Source: Paracyclopina nana (lineage: Eukaryota > Arthropoda > Copepoda > Cyclopoida > Cyclopettidae). Taken from it: a DNA stretch of 64,000 bases. Location: contig JAGUCH010000009.1 in the NCBI GenBank assembly GCA_019096065.1, forward strand, positions 940,001-1,004,000, read 5' to 3'. Position 1 is the first letter of the stretch, and the number at the start of each line of letters is the position of its first letter. Both the position numbers and the translations under genes were made by a program. The notes under the pieces are model-generated. The model had not been told where the DNA came from and searched no databases. It saw nothing but the letters and a program-made list of their open reading frames with translations. Below, one piece after another: positions 11,634 to 22,047 of the stretch.

Positions 11634-13003
11634 GGGAGGAAATTTTCGCCCCAATTTCACTATAAGCCAGCCGCGCGAGATTGAAATTAAGGGTGTTGCA
11701 CGGTGCATAAAAGTACTACTATAGTACGTAGGTAAATAATTATTTATGCCATGAGTGTTTATTGTAGTGCTGAATTTGCACAAAAAATTATAGCGGATCC
11801 CTCTTTCAAGTGGAGTCCCATAAATTGCGAAAAATCACAGAAAAGACCGGTTTTTTCAAGTGTTTTCCTCCAAACGGCTTTAAAATTCCTCCGAATTTTT
11901 CTTCAAATTTCTTGTAGGTGCCAGTGGCTAGTTTTTCAGGTGCTCTTTTGACCTTGCAGGATGACTTGGCCTTGAGGCACCTTGGTAAAATTCGTGTATA
12001 GGTGCGCACAGCTTGCTGGAAGGCATTTAGCCCAAGTCCATTGGAAACACATTTTTCAATGGTTTTCAAAACTGATTTCGTCAATTTGAACGGTCTGAAA
12101 GTGTGCAGTTGTCGCTAAAGTGACCTTTCTATTTTGTTGTGGTTAAAGCTTCTCTCAGCAAGTGGCGCGTACTGAAGGCAACGTAGGGATTCAGTTCCAA
12201 AGCACGCTCGAACAGGGATCGTATTTGGAAGTTTTCCCAGCTTTTTTATTCTAGGTGAAAAATTGTGTCCAAGCAGCAGTTTCAGTCCTTATAGGTAAGT
12301 CATGCATGTTTTCATTGTTGGAATATTTTCATCTGAATAAAATTGGATGAAAATGCGGGTAAAAATCATGAATGCAAGCATTTTATACATAGCATGCATG
12401 ATAGACAAAGCAGCAACCAAATCCCAAATTGCGGACAGTATAAATTGCAGTTTCTCTTTTTTACTGAATTATTATAAAAAAAAAAGATACAGAAATAGGA
12501 AAAATGTCATGCTTTCTTAGAGTAAACAACGCGCGGTAAGCTTAAATAAACACGTTTGAAGGAAGCGGGAAATTCAAAACTTCAGCATCTGCGCTACTTC
12601 CTCCTCACCTATTGCTTCACAGGATATCATCAACATCATCGTTTTCATTTATCGGGCATAATTCAATACCTGCCTAAATATAGACCTGTTGTTGAAATCG
12701 GGAGAAAATTGTGAACATATTTCTCTTATGGCAAAAGCACTCAACTTTCCCCGAGCATTAATGCGATTACGAACTCTTATATGGGTTCCCTTCGCGGTTA
12801 ATTATGGCGAAAATGCTCATTTTACCTTGACTTCTTGCAAAAATTCCGGAGAAACAAACACTTGTGCGTATGTCTAACCCGTCCGAAATTAATCCGAGAC
12901 TCTGATTTTTTCCAGCAGCAAATGACAACATGTGAAAATTTGAACTTTAGCACCAAACTCCACAGAGCTGAATATCAAGTTACCATAGTGTACTAATTAC
13001 AGC

Positions 13004-13036
13004 TATATAAGCCCTCGCTATTAGTATACGAGCAGT
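13004..13036 (+). promoter_or_regulatory. TATA box and initiator of the neprilysin gene
   Basis: TATATAAG at 13004-13011, and an arthropod-initiator-like GCAGT at 13032-13036, about 28 bp downstream, 34 bp before the ATG. This spacing is right for a focused promoter. Confidence 0.6.
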
Positions 13037-13069
13037 GTTGTACGCAGCAATTGCGTCACAGAAATAACC

Positions 13070-16000
13070 ATGAATTCGTCAACCCATCCCAATGGAGGAG
13101 CCCCACCGACCACTTCATTTCCACCCTCAAGAACCAACAGTTATGTCACTGACAGCAAAGCAGATTTGGTCTCGATGGAGCTTTCAGAGGCGGGTGCCCA
13201 GGTAAATAATTACCCTATGTCCCATCAATTTTGCTCCCTTTTGTTTCTCAAGAATTGCAGCACTTACAATAAAAGTGATTGGAAATTGTGTAATGGCTGA
13301 AATGTGAAATGTTGTGCAATTGGTGGCATCAATGACAGAGCTTTTTTGATATAATGCCAAAAAATTGCACACACAAACCAAGGCCTTTTTTTATTGCTCT
13401 ATAATTAATTTTAGCCCAGTTTTTGACAATTGAGATGGGAAGCTTTCATCCATACAATTTATTAACAATGCTGTTTTGTTTGCATAACCAGCATGCAGCT
13501 TCCTAAAATTTGGCAAAAAAGTGTTCGAGTGTTTTTCTAATGCTCTATAATGCATGGTATATTTAAACACTTTTTAGAGAGGAGGGGCTATGTTTACCAC
13601 ATCAACATGGAATAAGAGAACCCGACTGGAAAAATTGCTCCTCGTGGTAGTTGGCCTCCTTGCAGTTGCTGTAGCAATTGTCCTAGCAATATCTATAGCT
13701 CAGAGTGTCAATCAGCTGAAATATCACTCCAGCTTGGGCATCGATGTTTGCAACACTCCAGGATGCATCAGTGCTGCCCACTCCCTGATCCAAAACATGG
13801 ATGCCTCTGTGGATCCTTGCGAGGACTTTTACAAATATGCCTGTGGAGGCTTCGAAAAAAGGGTAAATCAGAGAGAGTCGGCGTTATTTTTCGGCCAAAC
13901 AATAGTTTCCGGCACTTTTTAGCAGCAGACGGCGATTTAGCTATGAAGCCAACCTGGCGCCAACTGTCAAAACAAAACAATCACAAAAGCTGTACAATAT
14001 AACCAGCTTCACCTATTTTCAGGTTCGAATCCCTGATGACCAAACTTCAAGGTCACAATTTGCCATAATTGATGATGAGCTTGAGGAGCAGTTGAGAGAC
14101 ATTTTAGAGTCCAATGAGACTTTGGACTCGGAGTCTTTTGTATTGAAGCAAGCCAGAGACCAATACATGTCTTGCATGGATCTGGACAGATTGGAAGAAA
14201 TTGGCCTGAAACCAGCTCAGGATCTGCTGAAAACCTTTGGAGGCTGGCCAGTCCTTGACGACAACTGGAATGAGGACAACTTCAAATGGTTGATTCAGTC
14301 CTTAATATAAGTTTAAAGTCATTTGTTCACACATGTTCCATTACAGGGATGAGACCATTTACAAGTTCAGACAGAATGGTTATAGCACTGATTACCTATT
14401 TGACTTCTCTATTGCAACTGATTTGAAAAACTCCACATGGAGGACTATTTATATTGACCAGCCAGGATTGGGAGTGAGTCGTGAATACTTGATCAAAGGC
14501 CTGGCTGAGGAGGACGTGAGACACTACTACAACTACATGCAAAAAGTAGGTACTTAATTTTGTGCCACTCAGAGCAAATCCTCAAGGTTTGCCATTTCAG
14601 GTGGCTGTCATGTTTGGAGCCGATCCAGTCAAAGCTGCTGAGCAATTAAAAGAGTCATTAAACTTTGAAATCAAGCTAGCCAATGCATCTCTTCCGAGGG
14701 AGGAGCGCAGAAATGCCACAGCCTTGTACCACCCCATGACTCTGGACGAGCTCAGTGAACTTGTCCCCATTGTCAATTGGACCAGCTACATCAACAACAT
14801 CCTCACTCCGGAGCTCTTCCAATTAGATGGCAGTGAGAGGATTGTGGTGAACACTCCAGGATACTTGCAGAACTTGACTGCGATCCTGGCAGCTGAACCG
14901 AAACGAAATGTGGCCAATTATATGCTTTGGAGGGCAGCCAGAGCCTCCATCGGCTTCTTGAACAAAGAAGCCAGAGACATCATTGAGGAATATGCAAAGA
15001 ATATCACTGGCAAAACTGCCACAACTCCAAGGTGGAAAGCCTGCGTGGGATCAGCAGCTGGCAGCTTTTCTGCCGCGGTTGGAAAGCTCTATGTAACTGA
15101 GTACTTTAGGGAAGACTCCAAAGATGCCATGCTGGAAATGGTGGATGACATCAGGCATGAATTCAAGCAGATTCTGAATGAAGTAAGATTCTTTGTATGC
15201 TCGCGGCCATAAATTGTCCTTGATGACCTTGCATTCTAGATCTCCTGGATGGATGATAAAACAAGAGCTAGGGCCCATCAAAAACTAAGTGCCATAAAAG
15301 AGTACATTGCTTATCCTCCGGAAATCATGGACAATGACAAGCTCAATGAGTTGTATAAAGGGCTGGAAATCAGTAGGGAAGAGTACTTCCAAAATGGCAT
15401 CAACATGAGCATATGGAGCACCAATTATCACTGGTCCAAGCTCAGGGAAGAGGTGGACAAAACTGACTGGAAAAGACATGCCAATCCTGCAGTTGTCAAC
15501 GCATTTTACAGCTCCATTGAGAACTCCATTCAATTCCCAGCTGGAATTTTACAGGTGATTCTAATTTGACCATCTACTGTACTGAGGACATTTCATCCAA
15601 TCACTCTTAAAAATGCTTAGGGCATCTTTTTCAATGCCAAAAGGCCGAATTACATGAATTATGGAGGCATTGGATGGGTTATTGGTCACGAAATCACCCA
15701 TGGATTTGATGACCAGGGAAGGCAATATGACAATGAGGGTAATCAAACTAAAAACTCATCATTAATTAGCGTTAAAGTTAATTTTCGTAGGCAACCTTGC
15801 CAATTGGTGGGAGTTTGAGACCTTCACCAAGTTTCTGGAGAAGACTGAGTGCATCATCCAGCAATACGGCAATTATACAGCTGAAGAGGTTAATCTCCAG
15901 CTGAATGGAATCAACACTCAGGGAGAAAACATTGCTGACAACGGTGGCATCAAAGAGGCGTACAGAGCTTATGGTAAAAATCAATTTAATATGAGATTAC

Positions 16001-17465
16001 GGCTTGAATAATGCTCATATTCTTGAATCAAACAAACAAGTCTTGCAAATTGCGCTTCAAATAATTATCAATTAATGCCAATTCAATATTTCAAATGTAC
16101 ATTTGTAAGAAAAAGTTCCTAAGTATGCTTTCTCAAAATAGCAATAATATAGTTATACACATCAACCTGAGGGCTATTGCAACCCAGAAAAAATTGCCCA
16201 CCTAAAATAAGCCATTGGAGGGACAAACTTTTTCGCTAGATGGCGCTTTTAGGGCAAGTATATTTGAGAAAACTGTCGCGCGCGAAAATTGTCACGTGAT
16301 CACGAGCGGCAATTTGATTGGCTGATCGGCGGAGCCAGGCTAGAAAAATTTGGTTTCAACCATGAAAAGCTTGGAAATTTGCGTGAGTGGCATACAGTTT
16401 TATGGCTCGAAAGGGTGCCATTTTATCCATAGAATATGTCATATTAATACAGCTTTTAGTATTAGTGCACCAAAAGCCAAAAAATAGCCCGTTTTTGATC
16501 GTCTATGTAGCGCAGCCATGTCAAATGTACTGGGCAAAGTTGCCGGGCTAGATGGCGCATGGAATCTAGTGACTTTACGCCTTTGGCTTATATATACATA
16601 TTCTGAAAGCTTATGCTCTGGGGGTTCATTTGATAGTAATTTTAAAATCCTGGCCTAGCGCTTCCCATAGCATAACATAAAAAACTTCTATCGCCGAAAG
16701 CATTGACTTGGTCGGATTTTGTATGTTAATAATGAATTGCGAGATCTATATTTCTTTACTTCATACAAAAATTGCTACGATGCCCAGGAATTGAGATATT
16801 GTGGTCGGATCATCCACTGATGAATTCATGCCATTTGACAAAGAAGAAACCTACCACCATTGTATCTCGATTCCAGGGCATCCTGGCAATTTTCTTATGA
16901 AATAAAGAAAGATAGATCTTGCAATTTTATTGGGGGTGTTATAACAGGGAAAATCTGACCAAGTCAATATTTTTGACGCTACAAGTTTTTTAAAATTTTA
17001 TGTTATGGGAAGCGCTAGGCCAGGATTTTAAAATTACTACCAAACAAACCCCCATGTATATATTTTAGTTGGGCAATTTTTTCTGGGTTACAATAGCCCT
17101 CAGGTTGATGTGATATAGAATCAGGTGCTATAACGAGTCCAAAATTGCATGGACATGAATTAATCGAAAGTGAAAAACTTTTCTTTTTTTTTCACGCAGA
17201 ACGATGGGTGAGAAAACATGGCGAGGAGAAAATCCTGCCTGGCTTGAATTTGAACCAGAAGCAGCTTTTTTGGCTGAGTGCAGCCAACACGTGGTGCTCC
17301 AAGTATCGACCCAAGCATTTGGAGCAGAGGATCAAGACTGGAGCTCACTCCCCAGGAATGTTCAGGGTGAAAGGGCCTTTTTCCAATTCCAGGGAGTTCT
17401 CACGAGATTTCAATTGCCCACTCGGTTCCAACTACAATCCAGTTGACAAGTGCGAAGTTTGGTAA
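13070..17465 (+). CDS. Neprilysin-like zinc metallopeptidase (M13)
   Basis: Type II membrane ectoenzyme that cleaves small peptides outside the cell. Nine exons: 13070-13201, 13578-13862, 14023-14297, 14347-14545, 14601-15182, 15240-15554, 15621-15738, 15791-15973, 17200-17465; all phases agree, giving 784 residues. A cytosolic Ser/Thr-rich end is followed by one membrane helix (about residues 60-86) and the Cys-rich start of the ectodomain ([20 protein letters not shown]). The zinc motif HEITH is at about 619-623, the third ligand in GENIAD at about 680-685, and the canonical CxxW carboxyl end is present (CEVW), so it should be active. The exon 3 donor (CA|GTCC at 14297) is weak but keeps frame and the family spacing. 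Intron 8 (1.2 kb) holds a foldback element. Confidence 0.93.
16152..17118. mobile_element. Long foldback element interrupted by a second repeat
   Basis: In neprilysin intron 8. The right arm (about 16885-17118) pairs with a left arm made of 16152-16207 and about 16585-16800; shared inverted blocks include ACATCAACCTGAGGGCTATT, AAAAAATTGCCCA and AATTTTAAAATCCTGGCC. The left arm is broken by the repeat at about 16208-16580. Confidence 0.85.
16208..16580 (+). repeat. 0.37 kb dispersed repeat, copy 1 (nested)
   Basis: Nearly the same sequence recurs at 40045-40416 in PIP4K intron 2. Both begin ATAAGCCATTGGAGGGACAA and hold two CTCF-like cores (16238-16247 and 16550-16559). No coding capacity; class unknown. 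Confidence 0.85.
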
Positions 17466-17470
17466 CGCGC

Positions 17471-17476
17471 AATAAA
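17471..17476 (+). terminator. Poly(A) signal of the neprilysin gene
   Basis: AATAAA six bases after the stop codon. The convergent gene ends at 17503, so the two transcripts must overlap at their 3' ends. Confidence 0.55.
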
Positions 17477-17502
17477 AAGTATCATTTAGTATGTGTACAC
17501 AA

Positions 17503-19376
17503 TTAAGGATCGTACATGATCAAATACTTGTAGTTCGAGCCTTGCTTATCTTTCTTGCCTCTGCGCATCATGGCGGATTGAGATCGATCTCGTGATGAAA
17601 TTTCATCACTTTGCTCCTCTGAAGATGAGCTTTCTTGGGCAAGGTTGACGTGGTATCTCACAAAGTCCACCGAACGTCTGCCCATTTGCAGTGACAAGTC
17701 CTTGACATTGGCCACAGAGTCGGGGAAATTCACTCCTCCATAAAGCCTTGAATAAGCGCAGTTTTTCTCGAATTCAGTCCACGTGTAGAAGCTCAACGTC
17801 ATGTTCCTCCTTGGCGTCACTCCGGGCTCAACTTTGGAGCTTCCTTGATCTAAAGCAAAATCATTGCAATCGTGACATAATTAATTTCCACTTTCCATAT
17901 TGCTTACTTATGTCAACCATCCATTTTAGACCATCAGCATTTAATGATCTCCTCATGGCTTCGGAATGTGCGTAGCATATGGCCGCAGTTGCAGACGGAT
18001 ATTCAGGGTAGTTTGGCATGGGCAAAAAGCTCTTCCACTCGTCTGAGCTGACGCTGCCAAAGGTTCCATTGACAGCTAGGTAGGATGGCACAAGTTGGTC
18101 CTGCATGGCAAAAGGAATGGCAGAAAAGGGTCTGCAAGAGTCCCACGTGGTCTTGAGCTGCCACACGACGATGAGCATGTCAAAGACGGCCAATTTCGTA
18201 GTCAAGTCCAATTGGGAGTACTCATCCGGACTCAATCGCTTGGCCAGTCCCATGTGCAGAGTGGAGGCTAGTACGCTTTTGATTTTGTCGTCGAAGAACT
18301 CTGCCACCGTTTTTTGAGCCTCCGACAAATCGGAGGCAAAAAACAGGAGCTCTTTCACTGATCTGGAATACGACTCAAAAACTCCCTTTTGGGGCTTGGC
18401 AGTGTTGATCAATTGGGATTTGATACGCGCATGTGGATCAACGGAGAAGCTGGATGGGTCCTCGAATGAGAAGGGCGTGACAAGCCTCATTTGCGGAGTG
18501 AGGAATTGCTGGGCACTGTAGATTCCAGGATGAAAGGCAGCCAAGCCAGGCTGCCACTTTTCCGGATCCTCAAATTGGTTCACACTGTTGACAGGTTGAT
18601 AGCCAGTATAGTCGAAAAAAGGGAGGAGATTGGCAGTCCTCAAATTGCCACCTTGGTCCCACGCTCCGTTCAAATTCATGCCATCGTTAACACAACTTTC
18701 ATACACTAATCTTGCCACCATATTGCCAATTCCAATTGGACTCTTGTCATTTTCCTTGGAAGAAAATCAAGTGTACAGATTATCATCACTTTTTTGGTGC
18801 AAAGCCATCATTACTTGAGTGTCGTCCGGATCCAAGCGTAGCTCCCAAAACATTTTTTGAATGAGTGAAGCTTGAGTAGGAATAAGCAGCCTTAGCAACC
18901 TTGCTCCTTAAATGCAGTGAAAAAATCAGTGGATTTCCAATTAGATTACTTTTTGCTAGTACCCGAGTAGATTGCTGCCAAGTTCTTGTTCTCCATGGAT
19001 CGTTCGTGATAAGGCCTCTTCTTCATCTTGGCCAAAATTCCCTCTGAGGTTGGATGATATGGAGCCAAAGCATCAAATTGGGCCACTGACACCAAAGTGG
19101 CTAAATAGCTTATTATTGTTGATGCATCACCATCAGGTGAGATACCATGCCTGTCAACAGAAAATTCTATTCATGCATAAATTGTCACGAAAGTGCACAC
19201 ACGTGGGAAAAACGTGATTCAGTCATTTTGTGTGTGCTGAATAATGGTTATTACCTTAATATCTCCAATTCGTATGGGGTGAATATTTTAAAGTAGCTTT
19301 CCTTGCTGATGTCAAACATGGCTTGAACATGCTTGAGAAGTAGGAGGAAAAGACACACTTTCGCACAAGTTGTCAT
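17503..19376 (-). CDS. Secreted haloperoxidase/PAP2-fold protein lacking both active-site histidines
   Basis: Five exons, 19376-19255, 19150-18963, 18906-18815, 18754-17908 and 17849-17503, join in phase and give 531 residues. The first about 19 residues form a signal peptide (MTTCAKVCLFLLLLKHVQA). The body follows the vanadium-dependent haloperoxidase / PAP2 plan: AQFDALAPYHP, SPIGIGNMVARLVYE, then the three phosphate/vanadate motifs. Motif 1 (KX6RP) is intact: Lys335, Arg342. Motif 2, normally PSGH, reads PSAT (Ser388, Thr390). Motif 3, normally SRX5H, reads SRLYGGVN (Arg451, Asn457). The general acid His and the vanadate-ligating His are thus both absent. Known of the family: these residues are essential. 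Inferred: a non-catalytic binding protein, or altered chemistry. A Ser/Glu-rich, basic tail ends the protein. Confidence 0.85.
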
Positions 19377-19842
19377 AGTGGAGTCATAGCGAGCAATGTG
19401 CTCTACTGTGAAACCAGAAGACGAAATTCAGCATATGGTTAAGAGTAGCCTTGAAATAAGGAAAACTTGCGTAAAAAAAACGTACGCCAAGCTGAACTTT
19501 CCGCAATCGCACACAATATTCAAGAACTGTCATTTTTACGACCATCGCTGAAATTAGCTAGCCGATTTTTCTCAAACAGGTTAGTTTTCTCAAACATTGA
19601 TTTCCATTTTGACCACACATTAGGTGTAACCAGCTTATCCACGTGGTTTCCTCAGTTTCTCGGAATCATTTTTTTTTCTAGCAAAAATGTGCGATTTATT
19701 ATTATTGTTATTGTGGAAATCGTGTGACTCAATTTTTTCAGTAGTTGTTGGTTGTAGTGGTGAGAAAATTAAACATACAGTGAAGGAGATGACCATTCAT
19801 CATCCGCGCGAGTATAACGTATAAAAAGAGGAGGCCACGTCG
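19377..19842. other. Intergenic spacer between two minus-strand genes
   Basis: 466 bp holding the 3' flank of CCT2 and the promoter of the haloperoxidase-like gene. No distinct element was seen; a short frame at 19467-19727 is low-complexity. Confidence 0.5.
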
Positions 19843-21696
19843 TTAGCATGGATGGTGGTCAGCTGTGCGCTTTCTGGGCGCAGCCTTGATGATGTCATCC
19901 ACACGCACAATCATTTCAGCAGCCTCAGAGGCCGACACGAGGACTTGCCTCTTGACAGCCAAGGACTCGGTGATGCCAAGCTCCTGCATGTCTCCAACGG
20001 TGCCTTGCTTCATATCTGCGAGTGAAAAGACGCTTAAAACGAAGTGTTCGAGGATTTTTAGAGACGCAAAAAACGTACCCAGTCCCATGGTGGACTTGTT
20101 TTGCCTATGCAAGGCCCTGAGCTCGGACACGAGCTGGGCAGAATCGTAGCCTCCGTTTTCGGCCAGGATGGCCGGGATTTCAGACAATGCCTTGGCAAAG
20201 GACTCCATGGCCAGAGCTTCCTTGCCCGGAGTCCTGGCAGCTTCATCAATGACCACGTTGGCCATCAGCATTTCGCTGCAGCCTCCACCATACACGGTTT
20301 TGGTTTCTTTGACAGTCGATGTGAGCACACACAGTGCATCGTGCAGAGATCGTTCAGCCTCATCCAGGATCTGCTCGGTGGCTCCCCTCAAGACAATTGA
20401 GCAAGCCTCGCCAAGCTTGACTCCGCTGAACTTGACCAGAGTCTGGTCTCCAATTTCGACCTGCTCAATCAAATCACACGTGCCTAGCTTGACCAGCTCT
20501 GGGTTGCCAAAGGTGGACACGATCTCACCTCCGGTGACAAGCGCGAGTCTCTCAATGCCGTCAAAGTCGGCATGCTCGATGGCCATCACACCCTTGTCAG
20601 CGAAGAGCTGCTCAGGGTAGTTGTAGATCAACTGACGATTGATGAATACGTTGATGTCATGCTTGCAGATCATGTCAACTTTCTCACGCATCTTCTCCTT
20701 CTCGGCCAGCTCCAGCTCGGCCACCTTGGCCACTCCATCCACACGAACCCTGGATCCAAAAATTTTGATCTTGTCCGTATCCATGGGCGTGTTGGCAATC
20801 AAAATGCGAGCATTCTCAATCTTCTGAGGCTGCCTCACACCAGGTTTCTTGTTGAGCAAAAAGCCTGTAACAAAAATTACACATGATAAGGAAAAGCTTG
20901 GCCATCCGACTATTTACCTTCATCCAGGAACGAGTCTTCCAGGGTGCCACCCTTAACCTTCGTGATCTGGATGGCATCGAGGTTGCCAGACTTTTTCAAC
21001 CTCAACACAGCATCGACTGCCATCTTGCTGAAAAAGTCCTTGTGAGCACACAAGATTTTCGAGCTCAACGTTGTCCTTGCAATGTTCATCAGATCTTCCC
21101 TGAACTTGTCAGCATCGTCTCCATGGTCGTGAGCTGAAGCCTCCAAAGCCTGCCTGGCGACTTTGGTGGCCTTTCTCCATCCGGCCACAATCACTTGAGG
21201 ATGAATTCTCTGGTCGATCAACTTTTCAGCCTCTCTCAACAGCTCAGAGGCCAAAACGACAACTGAAGTCGTGCCATCGCCGACCTCGTCATCTTGGACA
21301 CGAGACATGTCCACCAGGACCTTGGCACAAGGGTTGTCCACGCCCACGGCTTTCAAAATGGTGGCTCCGTCATTGGTGACTTGTACTTGGCCTTCATTCC
21401 GGCCCATGCCATAGAGGATTTTGTCCATGCCCTTTGGGCCAAGAGTGGACTTGACCAGATCTCCGATGGCCATGGCGCCAACGAATGAAGACAACCTCGC
21501 GGTCTCGGCCTTTTCTTCGTCAGCCTCATGCTTCAACACTCGCACGGGATTCAGAGAAACCTGCAATCAATAGGCGAAAAAATCAATTACCACGGGAACC
21601 AACGGAAAAAACGAGCTTTTTCTGAAAAGCAATCCTAAGGCAAATCGGCGTTGGTCTGGCCTTTTTTAAGGACTTGGAGAGAAAGAAACTCACCAT
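19843..21696 (-). CDS. CCT2: T-complex protein 1 subunit beta (CCT2)
   Basis: One of the eight subunits of the cytosolic TRiC/CCT chaperonin, which folds actin, tubulin and WD-repeat proteins using ATP. Four coding exons: 21696-21694 (only the ATG), 21560-20918, 20864-20079 and 20015-19843, giving 534 residues, against 535 in human. The start [14 protein letters not shown], the ATP motifs [10 protein letters not shown] and NDGATIL, the catalytic GDGTT, and the end [12 protein letters not shown] are all family-typical. The split after the ATG is certain because the family start matches only when this single-codon exon is used. The 63 bp third intron is open in frame, so a naive reading would retain it. 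It is head to head with ALKBH8, with 351 bp between start codons. Confidence 0.97.
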
Positions 21697-22047
21697 TTTC
21701 GAATGACAGGGTGAGAAATGAGGGTTAAATTGAAGACCGAAATTTCACGTGCAAAACTTCAATGCTTTGTTGTGCAGTGCACGTTGTTTTGCCGAAAAGC
21801 CGAGAATTTTCCAGAAGATAGCGGGGCGACACGAAAAAGTAAAACAACCCAAAAAAAAAACTTTTTCACCCATCTAAAGAAGAGAAATCATTTTGAAAAA
21901 AGTTAGAGAAATATATGTGGTTTTTTTGTCAAGTACTTTTTCGTGTCGCCCTTTGTTATCATAACAATAATTAACAAAGTCGAGCGAAATTTATTTTACG
22001 CTCCCGACGCTATTACTTTTTTAAGTTAGTTTTTTTGTCTCGTCAAA
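21697..22047. promoter_or_regulatory. CCT2 / ALKBH8 bidirectional promoter
   Basis: 351 bp between divergent starts. It contains a perfect 18 bp inverted repeat (21824-21841 and 21934-21951, GGGCGACACGAAAAAGTA) that brackets A-rich DNA. No TATA box is clear. Confidence 0.55.

Larger units (their letters stand above)
9379..13069. other. Intergenic region, repeat-rich
   Basis: 3.7 kb without a supported gene. It holds one copy of a 0.3 kb MITE (9424-9717), a MITE (10639-11633) split by a hAT-like element (10691-11263), and the neprilysin promoter at its right end. A minus-strand open frame at 11806-12084 could be a decayed fragment, but I cannot name it. Confidence 0.6.

Noticed and set aside
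11806..12084. 92-residue minus-strand frame with a mildly protein-like, basic composition
   Set aside because: Possible transposase or retro-fragment, but no domain was recognised, and it is isolated among repeats.
14022..14034. GGTTCGAATCCC, resembling a tRNA B box
   Set aside because: It is the first codons of neprilysin exon 3, and no A box or cloverleaf is found around it.
20016..20078. In-frame extra 21 residues within CCT2
   Set aside because: This is a 63 bp intron with GTACGT and CGCAG borders; removing it restores the conserved [13 protein letters not shown].
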